From the NCBI RefSeq assembly GCF_003667275.1, contig NZ_RCNV01000003.1, forward strand, positions 186,001 to 250,000: a stretch of 64,000 nt of DNA, written 5' to 3'. Shown one piece after another: positions 8,549-17,249 of the stretch. Source of the DNA: Mesonia aquimarina (lineage in GTDB: Bacteria > Bacteroidota > Bacteroidia > Flavobacteriales > Flavobacteriaceae). The notes beneath the pieces were generated by a model that was given only the letters and a program-made list of their open reading frames with translations, had not been told where the DNA came from and made no database searches. Both the position numbers and the translations under genes were made by a program. Each line of letters begins with the position of its first letter. Position 1 is the first letter of the stretch.

Positions 8549-10075
8549 TTAATGCTTAAAATGACGTGTTCCTGTCATAAGCATTGAAATATTATTTTCG
8601 TTACAATACTCCACACTCAATTCATCTTTAATAGAACCTCCCGGCTGAATTACCGAAACAATTCCTGCTTTATCTGCAATTTCTACACAATCCGGAAACG
8701 GAAAAAATGCATCGCTTGCCATAACCGCTCCATTTAAATCAAATTTAAAAGAATTAGCTTTTTCAATCGCTTGCCTTAATGCATCTACTCGAGAAGTTTG
8801 TCCTGTTCCGCTAGCACAAAGTTGCTTATTCTTAGCCAAAACAATCGTATTAGATTTTGTGTGCTTGCAAATTTTAGAAGCAAATAATAAATCTTCTATT
8901 TGCGCATTGTTAGGTTTCTCGTTAGTTACCTGTTTTAAATCTTCTTGCTTATCAGTTTTAGCGTCTTTTCCTTGAACTAACACTCCATTTAAACAAGTAC
9001 GTACCGTTTGTGAAGGCAATACGGCATCTTTTTGCACTAATAAAATTCTATTTTTCTTACCTTTTAAAACTTCTGTAGCTTCTTCAGAAAAAGTTGGCGC
9101 TATCACAACTTCGCAAAATAATTTGTGAATTTCTTCTGCGGTAGCTTTATCTATTGTTGTATTACTAATTAAAATTCCACCAAATGCAGAAACAGGATCT
9201 CCGGCTAAAGCATCGGTATAGGCTTCTAAAACTGTTTCTCGCTGTGCAATTCCGCAAGCGTTATTATGTTTCAGGATAGCAAAAGTTGGCGCTTCTCCCT
9301 TAAATTCATTCATTAAATTTACAGCAGCATCTACGTCTAATAAGTTATTATAGGAAAGTTCTTTTCCGTGTAATTTATCAAACATTGCATCAAAATCTCC
9401 AAAGAAAAATCCTTCTTGGTGTGGATTTTCTCCGTAACGTAGTTTTTTTCCTTCGGTTATACTTTGCTTAAAAACCACTTCTTCTTCATTGAAGTAATTA
9501 AAAATCGCAGTATCATAATGTGAAGACACGTTGAACGCTTTTGCCGCAAAACGTTTTCTGTCGGCTAAAGAAATTTCTCCGTTATTCTCTGAAAGTACAT
9601 TTAAAAAGTCTTCGTAATCATTCATTGATGAAACGCAAAGTACATCTTTAAAGTTTTTGGCTGCAGCACGAATTAAAGAGATGCCTCCGATATCAATTTT
9701 TTCAATTATATCTTGCTCTGAAGCTCCTGAAGCAACTGTTTTTTCAAATGGATATAAATCTACAATTACCACATCTATTTGTGGAATTTGGTATTCATCC
9801 ATTTCGGCAACATCACCTTTATGATCTTGACGATTTAAAATTCCACCAAAAACTTTTGGGTGTAAAGTTTTTACTCTTCCGCCAAGAATAGAAGGATAAG
9901 AAGTTACATCTTCTACAGGAACAACTTCAATCCCTAAATCTTTTATGAATTTTTCTGTTCCGCCGGTAGAATAAAGCGTTACGCCAAGTTCATCTAGTTT
10001 TTTTACAATTGGAGCTAAACCGTCTTTATGGAAAACGGAAATTAATGCCGATTTTGGTGTTTTTGTCGTACTCAT
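8549..10075 (-). CDS. purH: Bifunctional AICAR formyltransferase / IMP cyclohydrolase
   Basis: A 508-residue PurH covering both last steps of IMP synthesis. The N-terminal MGS-like cyclohydrolase domain (about residues 1-190, STGGT and GGRVKTLHPKVFGG) precedes the AICARFT domain (about 195-508, with LRYGENPHQ, KHNNACG and SDAFFPFPD). Length is normal. A good Bacteroidota promoter sits just upstream (10099-10129), and the gene heads the mre operon, an arrangement commonly seen in this phylum. Confidence 0.98.
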   Translation of the reverse strand: MSTTKTPKSALISVFHKDGLAPIVKKLDELGVTLYSTGGTEKFIKDLGIEVVPVEDVTSYPSILGGRVKTLHPKVFGGILNRQDHKGDVAEMDEYQIPQIDVVIVDLYPFEKTVASGASEQDIIEKIDIGGISLIRAAAKNFKDVLCVSSMNDYEDFLNVLSENNGEISLADRKRFAAKAFNVSSHYDTAIFNYFNEEEVVFKQSITEGKKLRYGENPHQEGFFFGDFDAMFDKLHGKELSYNNLLDVDAAVNLMNEFKGEAPTFAILKHNNACGIAQRETVLEAYTDALAGDPVSAFGGILISNTTIDKATAEEIHKLFCEVVIAPTFSEEATEVLKGKKNRILLVQKDAVLPSQTVRTCLNGVLVQGKDAKTDKQEDLKQVTNEKPNNAQIEDLLFASKICKHTKSNTIVLAKNKQLCASGTGQTSRVDALRQAIEKANSFKFDLNGAVMASDAFFPFPDCVEIADKAGIVSVIQPGGSIKDELSVEYCNENNISMLMTGTRHFKH

Positions 10076-10098
10076 CTGGGTTGTGTTGTTTCAAAGGG

Positions 10099-10129
10099 CA
10101 AAAGTAGTATTTTACAACTAAACGCTAAA
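10099..10129 (-). promoter_or_regulatory. Probable promoter of the purH-mre operon
   Basis: On the minus strand, -33 element TTTA (10129-10126), 19-base spacer, then a perfect -7 TACTTTTG (10106-10099) of the Bacteroidota TTTG-N19-TAnnTTTG type. It lies 23 bases before the purH ATG. Confidence 0.65.
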
Positions 10130-10221
10130 GATGAAAACAAGGAATTATTTAATTTTTGTAACAAAAAAATTAGTAGAACGTCTTATCTTTAGATTTTAAT
10201 TGTAACCACAAGGTTTTTCCT

Positions 10222-11475
10222 ATGCTAATTTATTTAAGGATACTTAAAGAAAGTTTCAATTTCGCCATTAATGCTTTGCGTAATAATAAATTAAGAACTT
10301 TTTTATCTCTCCTTGGAGTTACCATTGGTATTTTTTCTATTATCGCTGTTCTTGCTGCCGTAGATTCGCTTGAAAAAGAAATTAAAGGAAGTCTTAGCTC
10401 TCTAGACAGCAGCACCATTATGTTAACTCGTTTTTCATTTGGACCAACACAAGTACCACGTTGGAAACGTGAACAATTCCCAGATGTCTCTTATGATGAA
10501 TATCAACATATAAAACGAAATTTACCCAATACTGAAGCGGTTTCTTATTCGCTGAACGTAGCTTCAGAAAATATTACTTTTCAAGGAAAACAAACGCAAG
10601 GCGTACAAATTGGTGCTGTAACAAGTGAATATTATGATATTGAAGCTTTACAGTTAGAAGAAGGTCGTTTTTTTAATGAGGCTGAATCTTATAGTGGATC
10701 TCCTGTAATTATTTTAGGGAATGAAATTGCAGAAAATCTATTTGAAGGCTTAGACCCAATAGGAAAAAAAGTACGTTTATATGGAAGGAAATTTTCCGTC
10801 ATCGGTGTTTTAGAGAAAGAAGGCGCCAGTCTTTTTGGTCCCTCAAAAGATGGCTCTGTTTTTATACCGGTAAATTTAGTGCGAAGAATTTACGGCGATA
10901 ATAATAAAGCTACTTTTCCTCAAATTATTATAAAACCCGAAAAAGACATAGATAATGCGGCATATATTGCTAGTATTGAACAAAACCTTAGACTCTATCG
11001 AGGTTTAAAACCAAGTGATATTAATAACTTTTTTGTTAACCAATTAAAGGGACTTACAGATTTTATTGACAATATTACCGGTCAATTAAATGTTATGGGC
11101 CTTATTATTAGTGGGTTCTCACTTCTAGTAGGCGGTTTTGGTATTGCCAATATTATGTTTGTAAGTGTAAAAGAGCGAACTAATTTAATTGGGATTCAAA
11201 AATCCTTAGGGGCAAAAAATAAATTTATTTTACTTCAATTTTTATTTGAAGCTGTAATTCTCGCCATTATTGGCGGGCTTGTGGGCTTATTTTTAGTTTG
11301 GATAATTACAATAATTGCATCTAATTTTACAGAAGATTTTGAATTTGTTTTATCTTCAGGAAATATTTTAGTCGGTATGAGTATTTCGGTTGCCATCGGA
11401 TTAATTTCCGGAATCATTCCGGCAATTTCAGCTTCTCGCTTAGATCCTGTTGAAGCCATTAGATCTGGCATTTAA
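10222..11475 (+). CDS. ABC transporter permease, MacB/FtsX type
   Basis: A 417-residue permease: one N-terminal helix (about residues 29-48, in the LRTFLSLLGVTIGIFSI context), a large periplasmic MacB_PCD domain (about 50-245), and three C-terminal helices forming the FtsX domain (about 290-412). The coupling region ERTNLIGIQKSLGAKNKFI and the terminal ASRLDPVEAIRSGI are typical. Such transporters act as mechanotransducers or exporters of lipoproteins, peptides or drugs. No ATPase gene is adjacent, so its partner is encoded elsewhere. The next gene, a serine hydrolase, begins 18 bases downstream. A near-consensus -7 TATCTTTA is at 10184-10191. Confidence 0.9.
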   Translation: MLIYLRILKESFNFAINALRNNKLRTFLSLLGVTIGIFSIIAVLAAVDSLEKEIKGSLSSLDSSTIMLTRFSFGPTQVPRWKREQFPDVSYDEYQHIKRNLPNTEAVSYSLNVASENITFQGKQTQGVQIGAVTSEYYDIEALQLEEGRFFNEAESYSGSPVIILGNEIAENLFEGLDPIGKKVRLYGRKFSVIGVLEKEGASLFGPSKDGSVFIPVNLVRRIYGDNNKATFPQIIIKPEKDIDNAAYIASIEQNLRLYRGLKPSDINNFFVNQLKGLTDFIDNITGQLNVMGLIISGFSLLVGGFGIANIMFVSVKERTNLIGIQKSLGAKNKFILLQFLFEAVILAIIGGLVGLFLVWIITIIASNFTEDFEFVLSSGNILVGMSISVAIGLISGIIPAISASRLDPVEAIRSGI

Positions 11476-11493
11476 TTTTAAAAAAAAATAGTC

Positions 11494-12816
11494 ATGAAAA
11501 AAATACTGATTCTTTTTCTTGTTTTACTTCAATCTCAAATTGGAATTTCTCAAAATTTTGATCGCCAAAAAATGGATTCACTTTTTGAAGCCATTCATCA
11601 AAAGAATAAGGCGATGTTAAGTATTTCGCTCTCAAAAAATGATCAAGAAATTTATCAGAAAAGTATTGGTTTTGCTTCTATTGAAAATAAACAAAAAGCA
11701 AATAAAAACACCATTTACCGCGTTGGGTCTATTTCTAAAACTTTTACAGTCACTATCATTCTTCAACTTATCGAGGAAAACAAACTAAGCTTAGATACCA
11801 AGCTCGCTAACTTTTATCCAAAAATGCCTAATGCTTCAAAAATTACAATAAAGCAATTATTGAATCATCATAGCGGACTATTTAATTTTACTGATAAAGA
11901 CAATTACTTAGCGATCAGCAAAAAAGCTAAAACCAAAAAAGAAATATTAAAAATCATCAAAAAAAACGGGAGTGTTTTTGAGCCAGGAACAAAAGGCGAA
12001 TATTCTAATACCAATTACTTGTTACTCACTTTTATTGCTGAAGATATTAGCAAAAAACCATTTAAAGAATTACTTGAACAACGAATTTTCACCCCCTTAA
12101 AATTAGAAAGAACTCGTTATCAAGGAGCCATAAATACAACAAACAACGAAGCAAAATCTTATAAACCCAATGGCAAAAAATGGGTTGCAGAAGGTGAAAC
12201 GCATTTAAGCATCCCTCTAGGAGCCGGAGCAATTGTCTCTACTCCAACAGATTTAGCACATTTTTACACCGAACTTTTTGAAGGAGAACTTTTAAAACCG
12301 GGATCTTTAGAAAAAATGCAAACCGTGGAAGATGGCTACGGATTAGGTTTATTTAAATTTCCGTTTTATGAAAAATCCAGTTACGGCCATTCTGGCGGAA
12401 TAGATGGTTTTTCATCGATGGCTGCTTATTTCCCAAAAGAGAATTTAGCATTTTCCATTGTTTCTAACGGAACTTCTATTTCATTAAATGATGTAGTTAT
12501 TGGGGTTTTAAGTATTTATTTCGGGAAAGATTATAAAATTCCGGAATACAAAGAAGCTATAAAAATAGATCCAAGGGTATTACAAAAATATGTTGGCACG
12601 TACGGAAGTAATAATTTTCCGTTAGATTTAACATTCAACGTTCACGAAGAAATTTTGTATTGCCAAGCCACGGGTCAACAAGAATTTCCATTAACACCAG
12701 TAAGCAAAACTGTTTTTGAATTTAGTCCGGCAAAACTTAGAATTGATTTTTTTCCGAACGAAAACAAATTACTTTTCAATCAAAACGGGATGCAATCAGA
12801 ACTAAAGCAAAAATAA
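11494..12816 (+). CDS. Class C beta-lactamase-like serine hydrolase
   Basis: A 440-residue secreted protein with an N-terminal signal peptide (cleavage likely after the Q-I-G-I-S-Q region, about residue 20). The beta-lactamase/DD-peptidase fold motifs are intact: SISK (Ser79, Lys82), YSN (about residue 169) and HSGG (about 299). A C-terminal domain (about 355-440) resembles the accessory domain of Bacteroidota serine hydrolases. The family includes peptidases and esterases; being beta-lactamase-like does not imply drug resistance. It is probably co-transcribed with the MacB-type permease 18 bases upstream. Confidence 0.88.
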   Translation: MKKILILFLVLLQSQIGISQNFDRQKMDSLFEAIHQKNKAMLSISLSKNDQEIYQKSIGFASIENKQKANKNTIYRVGSISKTFTVTIILQLIEENKLSLDTKLANFYPKMPNASKITIKQLLNHHSGLFNFTDKDNYLAISKKAKTKKEILKIIKKNGSVFEPGTKGEYSNTNYLLLTFIAEDISKKPFKELLEQRIFTPLKLERTRYQGAINTTNNEAKSYKPNGKKWVAEGETHLSIPLGAGAIVSTPTDLAHFYTELFEGELLKPGSLEKMQTVEDGYGLGLFKFPFYEKSSYGHSGGIDGFSSMAAYFPKENLAFSIVSNGTSISLNDVVIGVLSIYFGKDYKIPEYKEAIKIDPRVLQKYVGTYGSNNFPLDLTFNVHEEILYCQATGQQEFPLTPVSKTVFEFSPAKLRIDFFPNENKLLFNQNGMQSELKQK

Positions 12817-12893
12817 TTAAAAACTACCTAGTATCAGGTATATTTTTATTCAATAATAAATTACATATTTACTAACCAACTAAATAAAAAAAG

Positions 12894-13382
12894 ATGAGCC
12901 AGATTAGACCAATAACTCCAACTGAAAAAACACTGTACAATTGCAATTTTCAAATAATTAATGGACAAAGTGTATTAAATATGAATAATAAAACTCTTTC
13001 TATTAAAACACCTGTGGTAAATAATAACTTTACTTTTGTTCAAGCTTATAATGTTTCCTCTTCAAAGACAAGCGCTATTCTTTTTCATATTACAGATAAT
13101 AGTAGAAGTGCATCTGGAAATCAGATGAATTACATACTTGAAAATACATTTAATACTGATAGTTTAAATTTAAACAATATTATTGATAATAAATTAGGGA
13201 TAATAATCTTTAATGATTATCCAAGTGATTTCAATCAAAATAAAGTGAATGCAATTAAAAATCTTGTAGTAAATCATGGTTTAAGCGTTATTAGCAGTTT
13301 ATGCGATAATTCTATTAACGAAATAGATGACATTTTTGTAGGCTCTCCAGAAAAAGGTTGTGGAGGCGTACTAATCGCATAA
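12894..13382 (+). CDS. Hypothetical Asn-rich protein ending GCGGVLIA
   Basis: I do not recognise this 162-residue protein. It has no signal peptide or membrane segment. It is rich in Asn and Ser and predicted mixed alpha/beta, with a hydrophobic LGIIIFNDYP strand near residue 102 and three cysteines, one in the C-terminal tail KGCGGVLIA. Its stop is only 3 bases before the sensor kinase ATG, so the two are very probably co-translated; it could be an accessory or signal for that kinase (inference). A short Gly/Cys tail also occurs in peptide precursors, but no maturation enzyme is nearby. Confidence 0.7.
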   Translation: MSQIRPITPTEKTLYNCNFQIINGQSVLNMNNKTLSIKTPVVNNNFTFVQAYNVSSSKTSAILFHITDNSRSASGNQMNYILENTFNTDSLNLNNIIDNKLGIIIFNDYPSDFNQNKVNAIKNLVVNHGLSVISSLCDNSINEIDDIFVGSPEKGCGGVLIA

Positions 13383-13385
13383 TTT

Positions 13386-15137
13386 ATGCAGCAAAAAAAA
13401 TATATACTTTTTTATATTTTCTTTTTATCCTCTTTTGTTGTGCTAAGAGCAGAAACTTTTGTACAAGAAAATGATAGCTTAATCCCTATTTTAAAAAAAG
13501 AAATTAAAAAGCATACAGGAGTTAAGCAAGCAAAGCTTATCGATTCCTTAGGTAAGCTTTATAATAACTATAACCAAGCCGGTTTAGCATTTCAATATAG
13601 AGAAAAAGCACTGAATCTATATAACCAGTTAGGCGCGGAAGAAGAAGCGGCAAAAACTAGCTTGGAAGTATCTAGTCTTTTAAGAGGACAAGATTTTATA
13701 AAAGTTGATCCATTTCCTTATATAAAAACTGCTGAGAAGTATGCCATAAAAAATAACAATCTAGAAGTATTATTAAAGGTGAATTTTAATTATGCATATT
13801 ATTTATTTGAAAATGGTGATAAAAATAAAGTAAAAAAATATTTTGAGAAAGCACTCGAAATAGCTACAGAACTAAAAGATACAGTTTCAATATGCAGAGC
13901 CTATGCTAACTTAGGCTTAGTATATTCAGGAAGATTTCGAGATCAAAAATTAGCACGAGAATATTATAAAAAAGGATATCCCAAGCATATTTTAGAAAAA
14001 GATTCATTGCAACTTCTTGCTTATTATATAAACTATGCGAATTCGTATCAAAAAGAAGGAAAGTACCGAAAAGCGATTACCTATTTAGATAGCATAAAAG
14101 ACTTTAAGATCAAAAAATATGAACTTGGTTATCAGACAATTATTTACCGAAAATATGTAAAATGCTATAAAGCTTTAGGTGATTATAAAAATGCTTTTGT
14201 TTACCAAGAAAAATATAATGCCGTACAAGACAGCTTAAATTTGACCAAGCAAAATATTGCTATTTCTGATATTAAAACGAAGTACGAAACCGAGAAAAAA
14301 GAGAAGGAAAACTTTATTTTAAAAACCGATCTAAAAAAGAAAAAACAAACGCAAACTATTTTATGGATAGTCGTTATTTCTAGTGTGCTTATTGGAACCA
14401 TAATCAGTCTTTTAATCGCAAAAAACGCCCGCAGAAAAAGACAAATTATTCAGCAAAATCAAAAACTAAAACTTCAACAAACCGAAAAGGAACTAAAACA
14501 ACAAGAGCTCAACACGATTGATATGATGATTGCCGGTCAAGAAAAAGAACGGCAACGTCTTGCGGAAGATTTACACGACAACTTAGGTAGTTCGCTTGCT
14601 GCAATTCGCCTAAATATTGAAAGCTTAAAAGAAGAAAACAAAAACACCAATACAGATAGTTTCAGCAAAATTCTTCACTTAATTAATGAAGCTTATCAAA
14701 ACGTGCGAAATATGGCACATCAAAAAAGCAGTGGCGTTTTAGCTTCTTCAGGATTAATTCCTGCTGTAAAACGCTTTGCTAAAAATGTTTCAACGCCAAA
14801 TGGTTTAAAAGTTCACGTAGAAGAATTTGGTTTAGATCAAAAACTTGAAAACAGTTTAGAGATCACAATTTTTAGAATTATTCAAGAATTGGTCACCAAT
14901 ATTATTAAACACGCCGAAGCCACCGAAGCCAATATTTCTTTTACCAATCATAATTCAACTTTAAACATCATTATTGAAGATAACGGTAAAGGTTTTGATC
15001 CTAAAACAGCAAGCAAAAATAAAACAGGAATTGGTTTGGAAACGATCGAAAAGAGAATTGAACATTTAGGCGGAAATTTTGATATAGATACGCACCCAAA
15101 CCGAGGAACTAGCATAATAATAAACCTACCTATATGA
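13386..15137 (+). CDS. TPR-containing sensor histidine kinase (NarL/DegS-type, HisKA_3)
   Basis: A 583-residue membrane kinase. A signal peptide (about residues 1-22) leads into a periplasmic TPR array (about 40-310); a membrane helix (about 322-343) and coiled coil (about 350-385) follow. The HisKA_3 dimerisation box RLAEDLHDNLGSSLAA holds phospho-acceptor His397, and the HATPase domain shows an N-box near TNIIKHAEA, G1 DNGKGFDP and G2 GIGLETIEKRIEHLGG. The stop overlaps the response regulator start (ATGA at 15134-15137), so it signals through that protein. The stimulus is unknown; TPRs suggest a protein or peptide ligand. Confidence 0.92.
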   Translation: MQQKKYILFYIFFLSSFVVLRAETFVQENDSLIPILKKEIKKHTGVKQAKLIDSLGKLYNNYNQAGLAFQYREKALNLYNQLGAEEEAAKTSLEVSSLLRGQDFIKVDPFPYIKTAEKYAIKNNNLEVLLKVNFNYAYYLFENGDKNKVKKYFEKALEIATELKDTVSICRAYANLGLVYSGRFRDQKLAREYYKKGYPKHILEKDSLQLLAYYINYANSYQKEGKYRKAITYLDSIKDFKIKKYELGYQTIIYRKYVKCYKALGDYKNAFVYQEKYNAVQDSLNLTKQNIAISDIKTKYETEKKEKENFILKTDLKKKKQTQTILWIVVISSVLIGTIISLLIAKNARRKRQIIQQNQKLKLQQTEKELKQQELNTIDMMIAGQEKERQRLAEDLHDNLGSSLAAIRLNIESLKEENKNTNTDSFSKILHLINEAYQNVRNMAHQKSSGVLASSGLIPAVKRFAKNVSTPNGLKVHVEEFGLDQKLENSLEITIFRIIQELVTNIIKHAEATEANISFTNHNSTLNIIIEDNGKGFDPKTASKNKTGIGLETIEKRIEHLGGNFDIDTHPNRGTSIIINLPI

Positions 15138-15757
15138 TAACAATTGCCATTGCAGAAGATCATCAATCCTTAATTGACGGACTCAGTTTGTTATTTCAAC
15201 AAGAAGAAAATTTTGAAATTGTAGGAAAAGCTAACAACGGAGAGGAATTATTAGACATCGTTAGGTTAAAACAACCCAAAATTGTACTTACCGATATTAG
15301 AATGCCAAAAATTGACGGTATTGCCGCTACAAAAATTATAAAAAAAGAATTTAAGCATATTAAAGTAATTGCCTTTTCTATGTTCGATCAGCAAGACGCG
15401 ATTCAACAAATGCTAACTGCGGGAGCTTCAGGTTATATTTTAAAAAATTCTGGTTTAAACGATGTAAAACTTGCTATTGAAACAGTAGTGAGTGGTGAAA
15501 AATATTTTGATCCTTCTTTAAATTTATCTTTTCTAAAGGAAGAAAATACAAGCCAAAAAAAATCAGTTTTATCTAAAACCGAAAAGGAAATTTTACATTT
15601 AATTGGCGAAGGAAAAACTTCCAATGAAATTGCAGATATACGTTTTTGCTCAGTTTCTACCGTAGAAACTCACCGAAAAAATATGATGCGAAAATTAGAC
15701 CTTCGTGGTAAAGGCGAATTACTTCGCTACGCGTTAGATAAAAAATACGATTTTTAG
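15134..15757 (+). CDS. LuxR/NarL-family response regulator
   Basis: A 207-residue two-domain regulator: receiver (about residues 1-120) with phospho-acceptor Asp54 in VLTDIRMPKIDG, acidic pair EDH near residue 8 and the conserved Lys at KNSG, then a C-terminal LuxR-type helix-turn-helix (about 143-205; SKTEKEILHLIGEGKTSNEIA, with VSTVETHRKNMMRKL as recognition region). It is translationally coupled to the kinase. Targets are unknown; the DUF5723 gene downstream is one candidate. Confidence 0.94.
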   Translation: MITIAIAEDHQSLIDGLSLLFQQEENFEIVGKANNGEELLDIVRLKQPKIVLTDIRMPKIDGIAATKIIKKEFKHIKVIAFSMFDQQDAIQQMLTAGASGYILKNSGLNDVKLAIETVVSGEKYFDPSLNLSFLKEENTSQKKSVLSKTEKEILHLIGEGKTSNEIADIRFCSVSTVETHRKNMMRKLDLRGKGELLRYALDKKYDF

Positions 15758-15849
15758 AATTTCTGCCTTAATCAAAATTGCAAATCTGTTGTATTATGCT
15801 TAATTTAACATAACCGTTAGAGTTTATAACCTACCAAAATCTAATTATT

Positions 15850-17205
15850 ATGAAAAACTTTTTACTCTATTTCCTTTTTTTCATTCCAATTATAAGTTTT
15901 GCGCAAGATCATTTTTTAGGAATTAATACCTCCAGAAAAACTACATTATTAAATGCAGATAATAATCCGGCAGAACTTACCAATTTATCAAATAAAATTG
16001 ATATCAGTATTCTTCATATTAGTACGCAAGCATCAAACAATAAAGTAAATATTCTTGATTTTTTAGAATCTGATAAAAATTTTAAGGATTATAAAGACGA
16101 TTTATTAAGAGGAGATAAACCGTTTAGCACGACCATTAATCTAAAAGTAATTGGTCCGGGAGTTGCTTATAGAGTTAATGATTGGGGTTTTGGCATAAAA
16201 ACTACTTTAAATGCGCATATCTCATTAACCGATATTGACCCCAAAATTATTGATCTTATTGAAGAAGATCTTCCACAATTAGATATTTTAGACAAAGACG
16301 GAAATCAACGTGTTACCGCTGTTGGCTATGAAACAATTGATTTTTCAATCGCTAGAAATATTTTTGAAAATGAAAACATAAAACTTTCCGGAGGAGCTAC
16401 CTTTAAACTATTATTTGCCCAAGCCTATGCCAACGGCGGAATTGAAAAGTTTAATGCTACCGTAGAAAAAGATGCGAATGATAATATAATATTACGTAAT
16501 GCCAACGCAAGAGTTGATATAGCTTACGCTGGACTTTTAGGCGATAGTTTTGAAGATTTTGATTATAAATACCTTTCTTCGGGTATTTCAGGTTTAGGAT
16601 TAGATTTTGGACTTAATTATTTATTGAAAAATAAAGACACTAAATATCCGTATAAATTAAATATTGGTCTTTCTGTAAAAGATATTGGAAGTCTTACATT
16701 TGATAAAAATTCAGAACGACAAACTTATGAGCTTAACATTCCTGATACAGAAGATTTTGATGCTTCGCAATTTGAAGATGCAGAAAATGCGGAAGAAGTG
16801 ATTGAAATTATTGAAAACAGTAATTATTTTTCTTCTAACACTTCTAAAAATGATATTGAAGTAAGTTTGCCAACATCCCTTAATATTTACGCAGATTACC
16901 AGGTGTACAATAATTTATTTGCAAGTTTTCAAATGAGACAAAGTCTTGTTAAAAACAGCAAAAACACCGTACTACCAACCTACAGTTCGTATGCTATTAT
17001 TCCCCGATATTCCGGGAAGAATTTTGAAACTTATCTACCGTTAAGTGTTTCTACAATTTCAGACTTTTCTGCTGGTTTAGGATTCCGTTTTGGCGGCTTT
17101 TTCTACCTAGGATCTTCCTCGGCAATTTCAGCTTTGGCTGCAGATCAACTTAAGCAAATTGATGTTCAAATAGGATTTAGAGTAGGAATTGGGTCTTCAA
17201 ATTAA
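15850..17205 (+). CDS. DUF5723-like outer-membrane protein
   Basis: A 451-residue secreted protein with a signal peptide ending ISFAQ (about residue 19). The early segment DHFLGINTSRKTTLLNADNN followed by PAEL, with alternating hydrophobic strands throughout and a C-terminal VGIGSSN after a strand, resembles the DUF5723/PorV-like beta-barrel proteins of Bacteroidota. I infer an outer-membrane barrel of unknown function. It stands alone between the regulator gene and a bidirectional terminator. Confidence 0.7.
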   Translation: MKNFLLYFLFFIPIISFAQDHFLGINTSRKTTLLNADNNPAELTNLSNKIDISILHISTQASNNKVNILDFLESDKNFKDYKDDLLRGDKPFSTTINLKVIGPGVAYRVNDWGFGIKTTLNAHISLTDIDPKIIDLIEEDLPQLDILDKDGNQRVTAVGYETIDFSIARNIFENENIKLSGGATFKLLFAQAYANGGIEKFNATVEKDANDNIILRNANARVDIAYAGLLGDSFEDFDYKYLSSGISGLGLDFGLNYLLKNKDTKYPYKLNIGLSVKDIGSLTFDKNSERQTYELNIPDTEDFDASQFEDAENAEEVIEIIENSNYFSSNTSKNDIEVSLPTSLNIYADYQVYNNLFASFQMRQSLVKNSKNTVLPTYSSYAIIPRYSGKNFETYLPLSVSTISDFSAGLGFRFGGFFYLGSSSAISALAADQLKQIDVQIGFRVGIGSSN

Positions 17206-17210
17206 AAATA

Positions 17211-17238
17211 AAAAAGCCATCAAAATTGATGGCTTTTT
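17211..17238. terminator. Bidirectional terminator
   Basis: Inverted repeat AAAAAGCCATCAA/TTGATGGCTTTTT between two convergent genes (DUF5723 protein on plus, dipeptidyl peptidase on minus). A-run on one side and T-run on the other let it serve both strands. Confidence 0.9.
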
Positions 17239-17249
17239 TATTATTCTAT

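Noticed and set aside
12894-13382. Lanthipeptide/RiPP precursor
   Set aside because: GCGG tail is suggestive, but the protein is long and no maturation enzyme or exporter is adjacent.
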